DNA from: Thalassovita aquimarina
Lineage (GTDB): Bacteria > Pseudomonadota > Alphaproteobacteria > Rhodobacterales > Rhodobacteraceae
Length of the DNA stretch: 39,961 nt
Direction: 5' to 3'
Assembly (NCBI RefSeq): GCF_018219815.1
Contig: NZ_JADMKU010000027.1
Location: 1 to 39,961, forward strand
The translations under genes and the position numbers were made by a program. How positions within the stretch are numbered: the stretch's first letter is position 1; each line of letters opens with the position of its first letter. Under the pieces are notes generated by a model. That model ran no database searches. It saw only the letters and a program-made list of their open reading frames with translations, and was not told where the DNA came from. Of the stretch, positions 24,749-32,736 are shown in pieces.

Positions 24749-25858
24749 TCAGCCCGGCAGGTTCGAGACCGAATCCGACAGCGCCCGGATCCCATCCCCG
24801 GCCAGCACATAGTCGTTCTCGATCCGCACCCCGGCGCGCAATTCAGCGCTGTAAAGCCCCGGTTCGAGCGTGAACACGTCGCCTTCCATGAACACGTCGT
24901 CCCAATGCGGGTTGATGCGCGGGGTTTCCACCGGCAAGAGTCCGATCCCGTGCCCCAGATGCGTCGGGAAGGTATGGCCCTGATAGCCGTCGAGGAAGCG
25001 TTGCAATTCCTGGTAGACATGGCGGCAGGACACGCCCGGGGCGATCATCGAAAGCGCCAGATCATGCGCTTCGGCCACCCGGCGCGCGGCAGCAAGCTGG
25101 GTGGCGCTCCACTCTCCCCCCACCGGGTAGGTGCGGCACAGATCGGAATGATAGCCGTGCAGCATCACGCCGGTATCGATCGGGATCAAATCGCCGGTTT
25201 TCAACAGCTCCCGCCGGGGCGAACCGCCCATCGCACCGCCACGGTAGTCGTTGCCAAGCTCGCCGATCTGGTCCCCGGCGGCCGAAATCGCCGCCGCCTG
25301 GTAGGCCGCGAAAACGTCGATTTCGCGCGTCCCTTCGACCAGCATCGGTTCGATCGCCGCGAAGGCCGCTTCGCCCGCGGCGGCGGCGGCCTCGATCAGC
25401 GCCACCTCGTCGGGGTCCTTGCGCCGCTTCTGCCGCGCCAGCACCGGGCGCATGTCGACCGGATCGACCCGGCCCGCCAGCGGCAATGGCAGCGGACCGT
25501 CCATGCCCAGCCGGGCGCCGCCGGGGATCAGGTCCATCAGCTGTTCCAGCGCCAGATCGACGGGATCGGGCCTGAGCGAAAACAGGAAGGCCGGTTCGTA
25601 CTGGCGCAGTTCGTCCGCGTGGACCGCGCAATCGCTGCCGATCGTGCCGAAGGACAGAACGGCGGGCCCGTCGGTCAGGATTACCCCCGCCGCCGGAAAC
25701 ACCTCGCGTGCGCGGTAATTGAACAGCCGGGTCAGTTGACCGCGGTCCAGCACCAGAAGGCCCGCGCAATTCGCCCGCCGCAATTCCTCGCGCAAAGCGT
25801 CACGGCGGGACCGGCAGCAGGAAGCCTTCAGTTCATGGCGCGGGGTCTGGTCCGTCAT
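24749..25858 (-). CDS. M24-family metallopeptidase (Xaa-Pro aminopeptidase-like)
   Basis: This 369-residue protein has a creatinase-type N-domain and a pita-bread C-domain. All five dimetal ligands are present: Asp228 (PIDTG), Asp239 (HSDLCRTY), His303 (HLGHGIG), Glu332 (TLEPG) and Glu347 (RIENDY). It should hydrolyse Xaa-Pro peptides or a related C-N bond. It ends 12 bp from the convergent dioxygenase gene and starts 42 bp downstream of the AzlD stop, so it probably closes the secreted protein-azlC-azlD operon. No link to sugar acids is evident. Confidence 0.87.
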   Translation of the reverse strand: MTDQTPRHELKASCCRSRRDALREELRRANCAGLLVLDRGQLTRLFNYRAREVFPAAGVILTDGPAVLSFGTIGSDCAVHADELRQYEPAFLFSLRPDPVDLALEQLMDLIPGGARLGMDGPLPLPLAGRVDPVDMRPVLARQKRRKDPDEVALIEAAAAAGEAAFAAIEPMLVEGTREIDVFAAYQAAAISAAGDQIGELGNDYRGGAMGGSPRRELLKTGDLIPIDTGVMLHGYHSDLCRTYPVGGEWSATQLAAARRVAEAHDLALSMIAPGVSCRHVYQELQRFLDGYQGHTFPTHLGHGIGLLPVETPRINPHWDDVFMEGDVFTLEPGLYSAELRAGVRIENDYVLAGDGIRALSDSVSNLPG

Positions 25859-25900
25859 CGGGTCGTCTCCGTCACTCTGTGGGGCGTCGCGCCCGCGCGG

Positions 25901-26224
25901 TCATCCGAAAAGGTAACGCAGAAGGTAAAGCGTGCCCATCCCCGCCACGATGGCGAAGACCGCGTTGAACCGCAGCCCCACCAGGAACACTGCAGCCGCC
26001 GCGATCAGGCGATTGGGGTCGATGGTGCCACCCGTCACCTCGGGCCACAGCACATGCGGTGTTATCAGCGCGGGAAAGATCGCCACCGCGGTATAGTGCA
26101 GATGCGCCATGATCCATTCCGGTATCCTGCGGTCGCCAAGGATGCCCAGAAAGGAAAACCGGATCAGGAAGGTGCCGATCCCCAGCAGGATGGTCACGGT
26201 CCAGAAGATGTCCTGCGCAATCAT
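25901..26224 (-). CDS. azlD: AzlD-family branched-chain amino acid exporter, small subunit
   Basis: A 107-residue membrane protein with about four hydrophobic helices and the AzlD-like segments GIGTFLIRFSFL, LHYTAVAIFPALI and FLVGLRFNAVFAIVAG. It forms a two-component exporter with AzlC. ATG 26224 overlaps the azlC TGA (ATGA), so the subunits are translationally coupled. Confidence 0.88.
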   Translation of the reverse strand: MIAQDIFWTVTILLGIGTFLIRFSFLGILGDRRIPEWIMAHLHYTAVAIFPALITPHVLWPEVTGGTIDPNRLIAAAAVFLVGLRFNAVFAIVAGMGTLYLLRYLFG

Positions 26225-26931
26225 CGCGCCACTTTTCGCTTGAGGTAGAATTCGGTCTGCGCCCCGGCCATCATGGCCAACATCCCCGCCGCGATCAGCC
26301 ACAGGTTATAGGGCATCCAGCCCAGCACGATCGCGGCCACGACCGACACGAAAGCGGCCACCACATGCGGCAGGCTGCGCAGCATCGGCGCGGTCATCGC
26401 GATGAAGCAGACCGGCACCGCAAATTCCAGCGAGAAGACAGGCGGGATCGCCTGCCCGATCACCGCCCCGGCGAAGGTGCAGATGTACCAAAGCGGCGCC
26501 ACCGCCACCAGCGTGCCGAAATAATAGGCCGCCTTGGCCTGCCGCGTCATTTCGGGTTCGGTTTCGTATTTGCGCACAGACAGCGCGAAGCTCTGATCGA
26601 CCATCATGTAGGCCACCAGCCCGCGCAGCCAAAACCGCAGATGGCCCAGATGCGGCGCCAGCGCGGCGGAATACATCGCCATGCGCAGGTTCACCGCCAG
26701 CGAGGCCATCAGGATGATCAGTACCGGCGCATGGTCCTGCATCAGCGCCACGGCGGTAAATTGCGATGCCCCGGCGATCACCAAAACCGACATCGCCATC
26801 ACCTCGTAAACCTCGAGCCCCGCATCCCGCGCCACCACACCGAACAGCGTGGCATAGGGGATAACGATGACGATGAAGGGCGCGCAATCAAGAAAACCGC
26901 GCCGGAAGATACGGCCCATTTCCGATGTCAT
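26221..26931 (-). CDS. azlC: AzlC-family branched-chain amino acid exporter, large subunit
   Basis: This 236-residue membrane protein of the AzlC/YgaZ family has the hallmark segments ATLFGVVARDAGL, ASQFTAVALM, NLRMAMYSAALAPHL and DQSFAL. With AzlD it exports branched-chain or related amino acids. It begins 14 bp after the small secreted protein gene. Met1 and Met5 are both possible starts. Confidence 0.9.
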   Translation of the reverse strand: MTSEMGRIFRRGFLDCAPFIVIVIPYATLFGVVARDAGLEVYEVMAMSVLVIAGASQFTAVALMQDHAPVLIILMASLAVNLRMAMYSAALAPHLGHLRFWLRGLVAYMMVDQSFALSVRKYETEPEMTRQAKAAYYFGTLVAVAPLWYICTFAGAVIGQAIPPVFSLEFAVPVCFIAMTAPMLRSLPHVVAAFVSVVAAIVLGWMPYNLWLIAAGMLAMMAGAQTEFYLKRKVAR

Positions 26932-26945
26932 TCCGCCCGCCCCGG

Positions 26946-27437
26946 TTACCTGATTTGCTGCGACTGATAGTGGAGCTTGGCATAAGCCATCCCGACCGCG
27001 GTCGCTTCGCAGCGCATCCGGACGTAGACCGTGCCGTCATCGGGATCTTTCTGCACCAGCGACAGTTCTTCCATCCGGTCGCATTGCATCAGGTTACCCC
27101 TGAGGTCGTATTTCACCTCGATCGCGGCAATGGCCGACAGTTCCTCGCTGGCGCTGGCGCGGATCTGCTCCATCCGCTGCGCGATCAGTTCGCCCCACTG
27201 ATCCTTGGCGCGGCGGTAGCAATCGGTGCCCGCCAGGCTGGGCGCGTCGAAAGACAGGCACGACGCCTGCGCTTCCTTCACGCAATCGGCTATTGGTTCG
27301 TTCGCTGCGATCCGCGCATCAAGACAGGCCTGTGCGCCATCGAGTCCCCCGGCCCGAGCCGCTGGCGCGGCCAGACAAAGCCCCATCGCGGGGATCGCGA
27401 CCACTTGAAGAATCTTATTCAAAGCTATGGTTTTCAA
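26946..27437 (-). CDS. Small secreted cysteine-rich protein of unknown function
   Basis: A 163-residue protein with a signal peptide (core LQVVAIPAMGLCLAAP, cut near ARA at residue 29). The mature part has six cysteines (38, 52, 60, 73, 119, 143), enough for three disulfides. The spacing faintly recalls LprI/DUF1311 domains, but I do not claim the family. The TTG at 27437 is chosen because AGGA precedes it and the signal peptide starts there; a longer frame from 27551 would run through the operator palindrome. It precedes azlC by 14 bp. Confidence 0.6.
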   Translation of the reverse strand: MKTIALNKILQVVAIPAMGLCLAAPAARAGGLDGAQACLDARIAANEPIADCVKEAQASCLSFDAPSLAGTDCYRRAKDQWGELIAQRMEQIRASASEELSAIAAIEVKYDLRGNLMQCDRMEELSLVQKDPDDGTVYVRMRCEATAVGMAYAKLHYQSQQIR

Positions 27438-27507
27438 CTGACTTTCCTGACTTTCTGACCGTAGAACCGGGATTTTCAGCCCCTGTGCGCCTGTTCCTTC
27501 TTGAATT

Positions 27508-27517
27508 TGGTATACCA
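27508..27517. promoter_or_regulatory. TGGTATACCA operator, copy 4
   Basis: The palindrome extends perfectly to 18 bp (27504-27521, AATT at one end and its complement at the other). It lies 53 bp upstream of the IlvD/Edd dehydratase ATG and 75 bp upstream of the TTG of the divergent secreted protein gene. Control of the dehydratase is the obvious reading; control of the amino-acid exporter operon is possible. Confidence 0.78.
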
Positions 27518-27565
27518 AATTGCAATCCTGCTTCAAGCACGCAACAGACACTGCGGGAGAGAATC

Positions 27566-29347
27566 ATGTCAGACACGCGCGCCCATAAAAAATTCCGGTC
27601 GCAGGAATGGTTCGACAACCCGAATAACCCCGGCATGACCGCGCTTTACCTGGAACGCTACCAGAACCAGGAATACAGCCGGGAAGAGCTTCAAAGCGAA
27701 CGCCCGGTCATCGGCATTGCCCAGACCGGCAGCGATATCGCGCCCTGCAACAAGATCCACGTCTTCCTGATGGACCGGATCAAGGCCGGCATCCGCGACG
27801 GCGGCGGCATCCCGATGGAATTCCCGGTTCACCCGATCCAGGAAACCGGCAAGCGCCCCACTGCGGCACTGGATCGTAACCTCGCCTACCTGTCGCTGGT
27901 CGAGGTGCTTCATGGCTATCCGATCGACGGGGTGGTTCTGACCACCGGCTGCGACAAGACCACACCGGCGATGCTGATGGGCGCGGCCACCGTGGACCTG
28001 CCCGCGATCGCGCTGAATGGCGGCCCGATGCTGGATGGCTGGTGGCAGGGCAAGCGCGCGGGATCGGGCACCATCGTGTGGGAAAGCCGCCGACTTCTGG
28101 CCGAGGGCAAGATCGATTACGATGAATTCATCAGCCGGGTCTGCGCCTCGGCCCCCAGCTTGGGCCATTGCAACACCATGGGCACCGCCAGCACGATGAA
28201 CGCCATGGCCGAGGCCCTGGGCATGAGCCTGACCGGCAATTCGGCAATTCCCGCACCGTTCCGCGAACGCATGGCGATGGCTTATGAAACCGGCAAACGC
28301 ATCGTGCAAATGGTCTACGACGACCTGAAACCGTCTGACATCCTGACCCGCGAAGCCTTCGAAAACGCCATCGTGGTCAATGCGGCGATCGGCGGATCGA
28401 CCAACGCGCCGCCGCACCTGCAGGCGGTCGCCCGCCATGCCGGGGTCGACCTGGACGTGAAGGACTGGGAAACCATCGGCTTCGACGTGCCGCTTTTGGT
28501 CAACATGCAGCCGGCAGGCGAATATCTGGGCGAAAGCTTCTTCCGTGCCGGCGGCGTACCGGCGGTGATGGGCGAGCTGCGCAAGGCCGGGCGCATCCAT
28601 GACGGGGCGATGACCGCCACCGGCAAGACGATGGGCGAAAACCTGTCCGGCTGCGGCAGCGAAGACACCGACGTGATCAAGACCTACGACGCTCCGATGC
28701 GGAGGAACGCGGGCTTCAAGGTGCTGTCGGGCAACCTGTTCGACTCGGCGCTGATGAAGACCTCGGTGATTTCCGCGGATTTCCAGCAACGCTTCCTGTC
28801 CGAACCGGGTAATGAAGGCGTATTCGAAGCGCGGGCGGTCGTGTTCGAGGGCCCCGAGGATTACCACGAGCGGATCAACGATCCCGATCTGAAAATCGAC
28901 GAGAAATGCATGCTGTTCATCCGCAATGTCGGCTGCGTGGGCTATCCCGGATCGGCCGAGGTGGTGAACATGCAGCCGCCGGATGCGCTGATCCGGCAGG
29001 GCATCAACCACCTGCCGACGGTGGGCGACGGGCGGCAATCGGGCACCTCGGAAAGCCCCTCGATCCTCAATGCCTCGCCGGAATCGGTCGTGGGTGGCGG
29101 GCTGGCCTATCTGCAGACCGGCGACCGGGTGCGGCTGGACCTGAACGCGTCGCGCATGGACGCGCTGGTGGACGAGGCGGAGTGGCAGGCCCGGATCGAC
29201 GGCTGGCAACCGCCCGAGATCGTGAACCAGACCCCGTGGCAGGAAATCTACCGCACCCATGTCGGGCAGCTGGCCGATGGCGGATGCCTGGAACTGGCCA
29301 CCGCCTATCAGAAGGTGGGCCGCACCCTGCCCCGCGACAACCACTGA
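27566..29347 (+). CDS. IlvD/Edd-family pentonate dehydratase (L-arabinonate/D-xylonate dehydratase-like)
   Basis: The 593-residue protein is a full-length IlvD/Edd dehydratase. The [2Fe-2S] cysteines are at 61 (APCNK), 129 (GCDKTTPAM) and 202 (GHCNTMG). These positions match those known for Caulobacter xylonate dehydratase within one residue. It would convert a pentonate (or a hexonate) into the 2-keto-3-deoxy acid, the substrate of the FAH- and AraD-type dehydratases in the minus operon. The ATG at 27566 is preferred over an in-frame extension that crosses the operator. The downstream SDR is 17 bp away. Confidence 0.9.
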   Translation: MSDTRAHKKFRSQEWFDNPNNPGMTALYLERYQNQEYSREELQSERPVIGIAQTGSDIAPCNKIHVFLMDRIKAGIRDGGGIPMEFPVHPIQETGKRPTAALDRNLAYLSLVEVLHGYPIDGVVLTTGCDKTTPAMLMGAATVDLPAIALNGGPMLDGWWQGKRAGSGTIVWESRRLLAEGKIDYDEFISRVCASAPSLGHCNTMGTASTMNAMAEALGMSLTGNSAIPAPFRERMAMAYETGKRIVQMVYDDLKPSDILTREAFENAIVVNAAIGGSTNAPPHLQAVARHAGVDLDVKDWETIGFDVPLLVNMQPAGEYLGESFFRAGGVPAVMGELRKAGRIHDGAMTATGKTMGENLSGCGSEDTDVIKTYDAPMRRNAGFKVLSGNLFDSALMKTSVISADFQQRFLSEPGNEGVFEARAVVFEGPEDYHERINDPDLKIDEKCMLFIRNVGCVGYPGSAEVVNMQPPDALIRQGINHLPTVGDGRQSGTSESPSILNASPESVVGGGLAYLQTGDRVRLDLNASRMDALVDEAEWQARIDGWQPPEIVNQTPWQEIYRTHVGQLADGGCLELATAYQKVGRTLPRDNH

Positions 29348-29364
29348 ACCGCCGGAGACCGGAC

Positions 29365-30102
29365 ATGAGCAAGACCATCCTGATCACCGGCGCCGGCAGC
29401 GGCGTCGGCAAGGCCACCGCCCGCGCCTTTCTCGATGCGGGCTGGCGGGTCGGGTTCGTCGGCCGTCGCGCCGAGCCGCTGGAGGACGCGGCGACGGGAC
29501 ATGCAAACGCGCTGATCCTGCCCTGCGACGTGCGCGATGAAACGGCGGTCGAGGCCGCCTTCGGCCGGGCGCTGGAAGAATGGGGGCATCTGGACGCGCT
29601 GTTCAACAATGCGGGCGTCAGCCTGCCCGGCGCGCCGATCGACGAGATCGCCGTCGACGACTGGCGCGACCTGATCGACATCAACCTGACCGGCGCCTTC
29701 ATCGCCGCCCGCGCCGCCTTCGGCATCATGCGCCGGCAGGACCCGCAGGGCGGGCGGATCATCAACAACGGATCGGTTTCGGCCTATGTGCCGCGTTGGG
29801 GATCTGCCCCCTATACCGCCTCGAAACACGCGATCACCGGGCTGACCCGGACGATTTCGCTGGATGGCCGGGCCTACAACATCGCCTGCGGCCAGATCGA
29901 TATCGGCAACGCGCTGACCGACATGGCGCAATCGATGACGACGGGGATGCCGCAGGCCGACGGCAGCATCAAGGTCGAGGCAGTGATGGACGTGGCCAAT
30001 GTCGCCAGCTCGGTCCTGCACATGGCCGGCCTGCCCTTGGAAGCGAACGTTCAGTTCATGACGGTGATGGCGACCACCATGCCCTATATCGGACGCGGCT
30101 GA
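29365..30102 (+). CDS. SDR-family dehydrogenase, substrate unknown
   Basis: A 245-residue classical SDR with TGAGSGVG (8-15), NNAG (81-84) and catalytic Asn107, Ser137, Tyr150 and Lys154. It starts 17 bp after the IlvD/Edd dehydratase and has GGAG upstream. It is the only dehydrogenase co-transcribed with that dehydratase, so an aldose 1-dehydrogenase role feeding the lactonase is attractive. Nothing in the sequence fixes it. Acting on a 2-keto-3-deoxy acid is the alternative. Confidence 0.85.
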   Translation: MSKTILITGAGSGVGKATARAFLDAGWRVGFVGRRAEPLEDAATGHANALILPCDVRDETAVEAAFGRALEEWGHLDALFNNAGVSLPGAPIDEIAVDDWRDLIDINLTGAFIAARAAFGIMRRQDPQGGRIINNGSVSAYVPRWGSAPYTASKHAITGLTRTISLDGRAYNIACGQIDIGNALTDMAQSMTTGMPQADGSIKVEAVMDVANVASSVLHMAGLPLEANVQFMTVMATTMPYIGRG

Positions 30103-30117
30103 ACCTTACGCCGCGCC

Positions 30118-31005
30118 CTACCCCGCACGCACCCTTTCACGCTGCCAGATATAGATGCCGGACCCGATGATGATCGCGGTGCCGAGAGCGGTCCAGACCG
30201 TCGGCAGCGTGCCGAAGACCAGCAATCCTACGGCGGTGGCATAGATCACCTGAACATAGGTCACCGGCGCCACGACCGAGGCCGGGGCGAAGCGATAGGC
30301 GAGCGTCGCAAGGATATGGCTGGTGCCGCCCAAGACACCGATGAACAGCAGAATACCCATGTTCAACGGATCGTCCGGCCAAATCCAGTCCTGCAGGGCA
30401 ATCGGCGCAAGGCAGGCCGTCGCCACGCCGTTCGACCATAGCTGGCTGGTAGAACTGTTATCGGTCCCGGCCAAGAGCCGGGTCAGCACGAAATAGGTCG
30501 CCGCGCAGCACAGCGCGCCGATCGACAGGAACACCGCCCAGTGGAATTGCGCACCCCAGGGCTGCACGATCACCAGAACCCCGAAAAATCCGACCACAAC
30601 CGCGACGAAGCGGCGCAATCCGACCTGTTCGCCAAGGATCGGGATGCTAAGCAGCGTGGTGACGATCGGCATCGCGAAAAACAGCGCGATGGTCAGCGTG
30701 ATGGGCAGATAACTGAGCGCATAGAAATTGAACATGGTGCTGCCCAGCAGCATCAGCGCCCGCAAAAGCTGCAGCCAGGGACGGTTCGACCGGAAGGCCG
30801 AGAGCCCGCCGCGCGGCAGGAACAGCAGCAGCGCCATGATCAGCGCCCCGGCATAGCGGGCAAAGACCACCTGCAATGCCGGCAGCCCCGCCAAGATCAG
30901 CCACTTCGCCGAGGAGTCGATCAGCGTGAACAGGAACACCGCCACCGCCATGATCATCACGGCGGCGACAGGACGATCCTCGCGGGGGCTGGCCGCCCGC
31001 GCCAA
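30118..31005 (-). CDS. EamA/DMT-family transporter
   Basis: A 295-residue inner-membrane protein with about ten helices in two EamA repeats (first repeat near residues 12-145, second near 155-290). The family exports or imports metabolites. The frame opens with TTG at 31005 immediately after the denD-like TGA, with AAGG upstream. Met17 at 30957 is an alternative start that would still keep the first helix. It is the last gene of the TRAP operon and its ligand is unknown. Confidence 0.83.
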   Translation of the reverse strand: MARAASPREDRPVAAVMIMAVAVFLFTLIDSSAKWLILAGLPALQVVFARYAGALIMALLLFLPRGGLSAFRSNRPWLQLLRALMLLGSTMFNFYALSYLPITLTIALFFAMPIVTTLLSIPILGEQVGLRRFVAVVVGFFGVLVIVQPWGAQFHWAVFLSIGALCCAATYFVLTRLLAGTDNSSTSQLWSNGVATACLAPIALQDWIWPDDPLNMGILLFIGVLGGTSHILATLAYRFAPASVVAPVTYVQVIYATAVGLLVFGTLPTVWTALGTAIIIGSGIYIWQRERVRAG

Positions 31006-31983
31006 TCAGGCGGGCCTTCGCTGGATGTCGTCTTCGAGGAACCAGCGCACGGTATCCTCGAAGGACTTGTCCTGAACAAAGCCGAGCCGCAGCGCCTTTT
31101 CGGAAATCACCCGGTTGCGCCAGCTATGCACGATCTTTTCGATCACCGGGTCGGCCTCCCATGTGATCCGCGCCTCGGCCTCGGGACCGAAGACACGGGT
31201 CATCGCGTCGATCATTTCGCCCACCGTGTCGCTACGGCCGGGAAGGTTGAGACAGCGGTTGAACCCAAAACCCGCCCCATCCAGTTCCGCCGCGATCACC
31301 AGGTTTTCGATGATCGTGCGCGGCGCGGTGTGGAAGATCAGGAAATCGCGGCCCACCGGGCAGTTCGACGCATCGCCCTGCATCGTGTCGCGGAAGATCG
31401 AGGACATGAAGCTCGACGCTGCCGCGTTGGCCTTGCCCGGGCGGATCGACACGGTCGGCAGGCGCAGCCCGCGCCCGTCGAGAAATCCCTTGCGGCTCAT
31501 GTCGTTGAGCAGCAACTCGCCCATCACCTTCTGGCTGCCATAGGAGGTCTGCGGGTTCAGCTCGACCCCGTCGACTATCACCTCGGGTTCCTCCCCGCCA
31601 TGCGCCGCGATTGAAGACGCATAGACCACCACCGGGCAATTGCCCTGCGCGCGGGCGGCCTGGAACAGGTGGATGCTGCCCATCAGGTTGATCCGCATAC
31701 CGAGATCGAAATCCGCCTCGGCCGCGCCGGAAACAACCGCCGCCAGGTGATAGATGACATCGAAAGGCCCGTGATCGGCAAACAGCGCCTTGACCGCCAC
31801 GTCGTCGGCGATGTCACAGGCCAGCGAGGTGACGGGGAACCCCGCCTTGGGCTTTGCCGGTTCCGCGACGTCCATCAGAGTCATCGCGGTGATCGGCTGT
31901 CCGCGCAGGGCGCCGTGTTCGGTCAGCTTGCGCGACAGTTTCTGGCCAAGGAAACCGCCCCCGCCGGTGATCAGTATCCGCAT
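31006..31983 (-). CDS. denD: NAD-dependent epimerase/dehydratase-fold protein, D-erythronate dehydrogenase-like
   Basis: The 325-residue extended SDR has GGGGFLG (7-13) and the active-site Ser123/124, Tyr148 and Lys152 (TSYGSQK). Length and the YASSIAAHGG, LRLPTVSIRPGKANAAASSF and GRDFLIFHTAPRTI segments resemble DenD, which oxidises D-erythronate to 2-oxotetronate. No otnK, otnI or otnC is in the window, so the substrate may be a different aldonate. It starts 24 bp after the preceding SDR and touches the EamA gene. Confidence 0.78.
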   Translation of the reverse strand: MRILITGGGGFLGQKLSRKLTEHGALRGQPITAMTLMDVAEPAKPKAGFPVTSLACDIADDVAVKALFADHGPFDVIYHLAAVVSGAAEADFDLGMRINLMGSIHLFQAARAQGNCPVVVYASSIAAHGGEEPEVIVDGVELNPQTSYGSQKVMGELLLNDMSRKGFLDGRGLRLPTVSIRPGKANAAASSFMSSIFRDTMQGDASNCPVGRDFLIFHTAPRTIIENLVIAAELDGAGFGFNRCLNLPGRSDTVGEMIDAMTRVFGPEAEARITWEADPVIEKIVHSWRNRVISEKALRLGFVQDKSFEDTVRWFLEDDIQRRPA

Positions 31984-32007
31984 ACTTCAGTTCTCCCTGC
32001 CTGCCGG

Positions 32008-32736
32008 TCAGCCTGCGGCCCAGCCGCCATCGATGACATGTGCCTGACCTGTCGTGAAGCCGCTTTCATCGGACCCTAGATAAAGCGCCAGCGCGGCGAT
32101 TTCCTGCGGCGTACCGATCCGGCCCATCGGTTGGCGCTCGATGAAGGCCTTCATCGCTGCCTCGTAATCCCCCGTGGCCCGCAGCCGTTCATGAAGCGAC
32201 GGACTGTCCACCGTACCAGGACAGATCGCGTTGCAGCGGATGCCCTTGGTGACGTAATCGACCGCGACCGACTTGGTCATCCCGATTACCGCCGCCTTGG
32301 TGGTGCCGTAGACGAAGCGGTTGGGCGCGGCCAGGATCGAGGACGCGACCGAGGCGATATTGACGATCGACCCCTTGCCACGCTCCAGCATCCCCGGCAG
32401 CGCCGCCTGGATCGAATGGACCATCGCCCGCACGTTCAGGTTCACGGCGAAATCCAGTTCCTCGTCGGTGGCCTCCAGCACGGTACCGCCATGCACGATC
32501 CCGGCGCAGTTCACCAAAATGTCGGGCGCAGCCTCGGTGACGGCACCCTGCAGCGCCGCCTTGTCGGTCACGTCCAGCGCGAAGCATTCCGCGCCCGTAA
32601 GCCCCACCAGCAGATCACCGTTGAGGTCGGTGGCAGTCACCTGCGCCCCTTCAGCCAAATAGGCCTCGGCGATGGCGCGTCCGATCCCCTGCCCGGCCGC
32701 CGTGACGAACGCGCGTTTTCCAGCCAGCCTGCTCAT
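32008..32736 (-). CDS. SDR, 2-keto-3-deoxy-L-fuconate dehydrogenase-like
   Basis: The 242-residue SDR has TAAGQGIG (12-19), Asp37 (NAD preference), NCAG, catalytic Ser129, Tyr143 and Lys147. RCNAICPGTVDSPSL and RQPMGRIGTPQEIAAL match, from memory, 2-keto-3-deoxy-L-fuconate dehydrogenases and the related DHRS6 group. It would oxidise a 2-keto-3-deoxy acid at C4 to a 2,4-diketo acid. The FAH-family gene at 39711 resembles the hydrolase that would cleave that product. ATG 32736 overlaps the upstream TGA by the ATGA arrangement. Confidence 0.82.
   Translation of the reverse strand: MSRLAGKRAFVTAAGQGIGRAIAEAYLAEGAQVTATDLNGDLLVGLTGAECFALDVTDKAALQGAVTEAAPDILVNCAGIVHGGTVLEATDEELDFAVNLNVRAMVHSIQAALPGMLERGKGSIVNIASVASSILAAPNRFVYGTTKAAVIGMTKSVAVDYVTKGIRCNAICPGTVDSPSLHERLRATGDYEAAMKAFIERQPMGRIGTPQEIAALALYLGSDESGFTTGQAHVIDGGWAAG

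Noticed and set aside
24749-25858. DMSP lyase DddP, an M24-family enzyme common in roseobacters
   Set aside because: The protein is shorter than DddP as I recall it, and it has the canonical Asp-Asp-His-Glu-Glu peptidase ligands with PIDTG and HLGHGIG. Aminopeptidase P-like is the safer call.
27438-27551. ATG start at 27551 for the secreted protein gene
   Set aside because: It would put the 18-bp operator palindrome inside the coding region and hide the signal peptide. The TTG at 27437 has a ribosome site and begins the signal sequence.
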